NCBI GenBank assembly: GCA_035518715.1
Contig: DATIXJ010000063.1
Location: forward strand, 1-18,771
Source of the DNA: DATIXJ01 sp035518715
Lineage (GTDB): Bacteria; Bacteroidota; Ignavibacteria; UBA10030; SZUA-254
DNA length: 18,771 nucleotides
Direction: 5' to 3'
Shown: one piece after another, positions 17,801-18,771 of the stretch
Layout: each line of letters starts with the position of its first letter
Numbering within the stretch: the stretch's first letter is position 1
Position numbers and translations under genes: made by a program
Notes under the pieces: model-generated
The model's database searches: none
What the model was told of the DNA's origin: nothing
The model's input: the letters and a program-made list of their open reading frames with translations, nothing else

Positions 17801-18771
17801 CCCGCCGTACGTTAACGCACTGACCGTCTGTGCTGCGGATCCCGCATACTCAACCGTCAAATTCGTGAGTGTCTTGTTCGTAATGGTATATTGGGAGCTG
17901 AAATCGGGAGTGGCAACCGTCCTCGTTACCTGCACGGTTCCGTTTCCGGTCAGTGTGCCGGTACCGCTCATCACCACTGCTGCTGCCGGACTGATCACAG
18001 CCCCGGCGTTGACCGTAAGCGTACCATTCACCGTTGTGTTGGTATTCACCGCCAGGGAGGCGCTGGTGTTCGCATCCGTGACACTATTGAATGTCGTAGC
18101 GCTCGTTCCGCCGATTGCCTGGGCATTGGTTCCGTTAAATAAAATGCTGTTTGTCCCGGCGGTGAACGTGGCTCCGTTGTTTGTCCAGTTCCCGGCTATG
18201 TTGGTATTCGCTCCTGCAGTAAATGTTCCCGCTGAAAGAGTAAGCGCACCATTGATGTTCAATGTTGCCGGTGCTGTGAAATTGCCCGTGGTTTCCGTCA
18301 AATTATTTACTGTCAGTGTCGTTGTGCTGCCGCCCACGCTCAACGTTGTACCAGCCGTCTTGGTGAGCGCTACATTATAGAATGTCTGACTTGCCGCTGT
18401 ACCGTTGATTGCCTGGGCTCCTGTACCGTTAAATGTCACTGTTCCGGTTCCCGGAGTGAATGTCCCCCCGTTGTTCGTCCAGTTCCCGGCTATGTTGGTA
18501 TTCGCTCCTGCAGTAAATGTTCCGGCTGAAAGAGTGAGCGCACCATTGATGTTCAATGTCGCCGGTGCCGTGAAATTGCTCGTGGTTTCCGTCAAATTAT
18601 TTACCGTCACTGTCGTTGTGCTGCCGCCGACGCTCAACGTCGTACCAGCCGTCTTGGTAAGCGCTACATTATAGAATGTCTGACTTGCCGCTGTACCATT
18701 GATTGCCTGGGTTCCTGTGCCGTTAAATGTCACTGTTCCGGTTCCCGGAGTGAATGTCCCCCCGTTGTTCG
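11612..18771 (-). CDS. Giant multi-repeat surface/secreted protein with T9SS sorting tail (N-terminus outside window)
   Basis: One open frame runs from the right edge to a TAA at 11612, more than 2380 codons, and is incomplete at its N-terminus. The in-frame GTG at 18733 falls inside a repeat and is not a credible start. Domain order from the N-terminal side: 98-aa repeats rich in Thr/Asn/Gly; a beta-rich region that includes YDIGDASNYTP and VNRYWTLT; six 74-aa InlB-like repeats; eleven 95-98-aa Ig-like repeats; two more 74-aa repeats; a fibronectin-like domain beginning HPPTAALL; and a sorting tail. No catalytic motif is visible. Composition (Ser, Thr, Gly, Val, Asn) and repeats suggest an extended stalk for adhesion or a cell-surface layer, exported by type IX secretion. 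The tail and repeats are seen in the sequence; the adhesive role is inference. The gene is convergent with argD. Confidence 0.9.
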   Translation of the reverse strand, partial: NNGGTFTPGTGTVTFNGTGTQAINGTAASQTFYNVALTKTAGTTLSVGGSTTTVTVNNLTETTSNFTAPATLNINGALTLSAGTFTAGANTNIAGNWTNNGGTFTPGTGTVTFNGTGAQAINGTAASQTFYNVALTKTAGTTLSVGGSTTTLTVNNLTETTGNFTAPATLNINGALTLSAGTFTAGANTNIAGNWTNNGATFTAGTNSILFNGTNAQAIGGTSATTFNSVTDANTSASLAVNTNTTVNGTLTVNAGAVISPAAAVVMSGTGTLTGNGTVQVTRTVATPDFSSQYTITNKTLTNLTVEYAGSAAQTVSALTYGGLRVNNGSGVTLGGNATVNGTLAFANGILTTGANTLSVGSAGSVTGAGAGKYVFGNLQRTFPTGVQSFTYDIGDASNYTPVALAFANVSVSGTVTAKTTTGDHPQIASSEINSSQSVNRYWTLTSGGGMAFTTYNSTFTFVPGDVDAGANTSTFIAGNYSASAWSYPTVGTKNPTSTQVTGLSSFGDFALGDIKTFTITASAGLNGSISPSGSVQVNYNASQGFTFTPSTGYHVDSIYVDGNYAGNGSSYTFNNVVANHTISVTFAINQFTITASTGSNGSISPSGSVQVTYNGSQGFTFTPSTGYHVDSIYVDGSYAGNGSSYTFNNVVANHTISVTFAINQFTITASAGSNGSISPSGSVQVNYNGSQGFSFTPSTGYHVDSIYVDGVYAGNASSYTFNNVVTNHTISVTFAINQFTITASAGANGLISPSGSVQVSYNGSQGFSFTASTGYHVDSIYVDGGYAGNASSYTFNNVVANHTISVTFAINQFTIMASAGANGLISPSGSVQVSYDGSQGFSFTPSTGYHVDSIYVDGAYAGNASSYTFNNVVANHTISVTFAINQFTITASAGANGAISPSGAVQVNYGVNQRFTLTPDANYQVDTLLVDGVKVDSTTGYTFSNVTAIHTISVTFKLIVYATSTGLNANSNPSVHGESVTFTATVTGGGPTPGGTVIFKDGAAAIDTSTLNGSGVATFSTSGLAVAVHSMTASYEGDASHASSVSSPLSDTVNKANTTVTLLSDINPSVFGESVIFTATVSAAAPGSGVPTGTVTFKNGTGVIGTGSLDGSGKATLTTSALSSGVHAITADYNDDVNFNSGSSSAYSDTVNKSGTTSSLTAIPSPSIFGHPVTFTATVSAIAPGSGIPTGSVIFKDGASVLDTAALNGSGQAAFTTSSLAAGVHSVSATYADDANFSPSVSSVLSDTVLNSGTSVALTSSKNPSLRGEAVTFTATVTDSGTVPTGTIIFKDGAAGLDTAALNGAGVATFTTSALTVGVHSLVADYSGDVNHNVSSSAPLSDTVNKANTSVVVTSNINPSVSGETVSFTATVSAVAPGAGIPTGTVTFKNGTGVIGSGSLDGTGKATTSVSWLAGGVHAITAEYNDDVNFNSSVSSAYSDTVNKASTSISVLSGTNPSVFGQNVTLTATVTASAPGSGVPTGTVTFKNGTGVIGSGPLDSTGKASMNISSLSTGVHSIIAEYNDDANFNPSSSAAYFDTVNKSNTTTALIANPNPSVFGHQVTFTATVAAASPGSGIPTGQVVFMDGASPIDTTVLDGSGHAAFNTSALAAGVHPITAAYLDDVNFTSSASGVLSDTVSVSGSTVALSSSANPSVHGQAVTFTAMVSNSGMVPTGKLVFMDGAVALDTATLNGLGVATFNTGSLSTGIHAMTAVYGGDANHLGASSSVLDDTVNKAGTSTAVISMQNPSVFGEPVTFQATVSAVAPGTGIPTGTVTFKNGTGVIGTGPLDSTGKATLTLSTLSTSVHAIVAEYNDDVNFTPSASGAYSDTVNKSATVVSFVSFTTSSVYGQTVGFTAKVSPVAPGAGIPTGTLTFKDGATVIGLVPLDTMGKAALNISSLSAGLHSIIAEYNDDANFSPSSSLAISDTVLKSNTQTTVVSGTNPSPFGFSVTFTASVSAVAPGSGIPTGNVVFKDGVTPIDTAVLNGSGQAMFATSSLAVAVHSITATYADDANFNPSGSTAVSDTVSQLTILSVAGANGTITPSGAVSVTYGQNKSFTIQPDTGYFVADVRVDSASVGAVNAYTFNNITASHLIQAFFAIKTYTITATAGSHGTITPSGAVVANYNTSPTFQIQPDTGYYTVDVIVDSASVGAVASYQFHNVVANHTISATFAPVNHPPTAALLIAPANNDSVFGTNNPVTFIWHTSVDSDPGDSVRYTLHLWGTGFDTVGTALKDTNQVLNLVTRLHLDSVYHWTVNSTDGKSVTASPDTFAFRVVLLTGVADRGGRIPKEFALYQNYPNPFNPTTQLQFDIPQRSSVTLTVYNILGEVVATLVDHETMEPGVKVVRLDGGNLASGLYLYRIAAEGAQGKNFVNVKKMMLIK
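11900..12235 (-). other. Fibronectin-III-like domain
   Basis: About 110 residues beginning HPPTAALLIAP, containing TFIWHTSVDSDPGDSVRYTL and YHWTVNSTDG. The W...D.D...YTL...Y.W.V pattern is typical of the FN3-like modules that precede sorting tails. It occurs once and is not part of either repeat family. Confidence 0.6.
12236..12679 (-). repeat. Two C-terminal 74-aa InlB-like repeats
   Basis: Units at 12679-12458 and 12457-12236 have exactly the 74-aa period of the six-copy block (pattern NGTITPSGAV...DTGY...V.VDSASVGAV..Y.F.N). They are more diverged from that block and share VDSASVGAV with each other, so they form a separate subfamily on the far side of the Ig block. Confidence 0.85.
12680..15886 (-). 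repeat. Eleven tandem Ig-like repeats of 95-98 aa
   Basis: Units, N- to C-terminal: 15886-15599, 15598-15305, 15304-15011, 15010-14726, 14725-14432, 14431-14138, 14137-13844, 13843-13559, 13558-13265, 13264-12971, 12970-12680. Each follows the pattern NPSV.G..VTFTATV...PTG.V.FKDG........L...G.A.......HSI.A.Y..D.NF....S...SDTV, typical of bacterial Ig-like (Big) repeats in surface proteins. Lengths sum exactly with no insertions. Three subtypes (A, B, C) recur in order. Confidence 0.92.
15887..17218 (-). repeat. Six tandem 222-bp (74-aa) InlB-like repeats
   Basis: Unit starts on the minus strand are at 17218, 16996, 16774, 16552, 16330 and 16108. Consensus elements are FTITASAG.NG.ISPSG, GYHVDSIYVDG, SSYTFNNVVANH and TISVTFAINQ. 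Units 1-2 share GNGSS and units 3-5 share GNASS. Unit 6 is clearly diverged (TPDANYQVDTLLVDG). Units 1-5 are near identical and must have expanded recently. Confidence 0.93.
18146..18771 (-). repeat. Near-identical 294-bp (98-aa) repeats at the window edge
   Basis: Copies lie at 18733-18440 and 18439-18146. The 38 bases at the edge match the end of a further copy, and a degenerate continuation (FNGTNAQAIGGT) follows from 18145. About 91 of 98 residues are identical between the two full copies. Recurring segments are TFYNVALTKTAGTTLSVGG, TLNINGALTLSAGTFTAG and IAGNWTNNG, which suggests a beta-helix-like fold. The array probably continues beyond the window. Confidence 0.9.

Noticed and set aside
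17598..18380. 260-codon plus-strand open frame opposite the N-terminal region of the giant protein
   Set aside because: It is a shadow of the codon composition of the Thr/Gly/Val-rich minus-strand frame, with Pro/Val-rich low-complexity translation and no recognisable domain.
12236..18771. Regularly spaced 222- and 294-bp repeats considered as a CRISPR-like or non-coding satellite array
   Set aside because: The frame is open throughout, periods are multiples of three, and changes between copies keep protein motifs, so these are coding domain repeats.

Overview
The window carries three unrelated blocks. They are a small accessory block (membrane protein, receiver-domain protein, GspE/PilB-like ATPase), an almost complete arginine biosynthesis locus, and the 3' part of a very large repeat-built surface or secreted protein. 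The large protein ends in a type IX secretion (T9SS) type A sorting tail of the 'QNYPNPFNPTT' kind, which points to the Bacteroidota/Chlorobi/Ignavibacteria (FCB) group. The arg gene order argC-J-B-F-R-G-H, with an ArgR repressor inside the operon, resembles what I recall of the Chlorobi/Ignavibacteria lineage. That lineage placement is an inference from memory and was not tested by any search.

Layout. Bases 170-937 (+) encode a four-helix membrane protein I do not recognise. Bases 1208-1582 (+) encode a stand-alone CheY-like receiver, followed 48 bp later by a 421-aa GspE/PilB-family ATPase (1631-2896, +) that lacks the usual N-terminal domain and has an altered His box. A tRNA-Arg(UCG) follows at 2956-3029 (+). 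Bases 3079-10261 hold seven minus-strand genes, argC, argJ, argB, argF, argR, argG and argH, with ATGA overlaps at argB/argF and argR/argG. argD (10360-11538) is divergent on the plus strand. Together these eight genes convert glutamate to arginine by the cyclic (ArgJ acetyl-recycling) route. Carbamoyl-phosphate synthase is not in the window.

The 98-bp argC/argD intergenic region holds two face-to-face promoters of the form TTGCAT-N17-TATWTT/TATTAT that occupy the same 36 bp. Two ARG-box-like palindromes (TGNAT-N4-ATNCA), 20 bp centre to centre, lie across both. An ArgR hexamer bound there would be expected to shut off both transcription units together.

From 11612 to the right edge (minus strand) runs one open frame of more than 2380 codons whose N-terminus lies outside the window. 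Its order from the N-terminal side is: 98-aa near-identical repeats, a beta-rich region, six 74-aa InlB-like repeats, eleven 95-98-aa Ig-like repeats, two more 74-aa repeats, a fibronectin-like domain and the T9SS tail. A rho-independent terminator follows the stop. The Ig block is itself organised as larger units (A-B1-C / A-B1-B2-C / A-B1-B2-C). I see no CRISPR array, insertion sequence, integrase or obviously new enzymatic system. The observations most worth following are the shared divergent arg operator, the higher-order repeat structure of the giant protein, and the odd receiver/ATPase pair.
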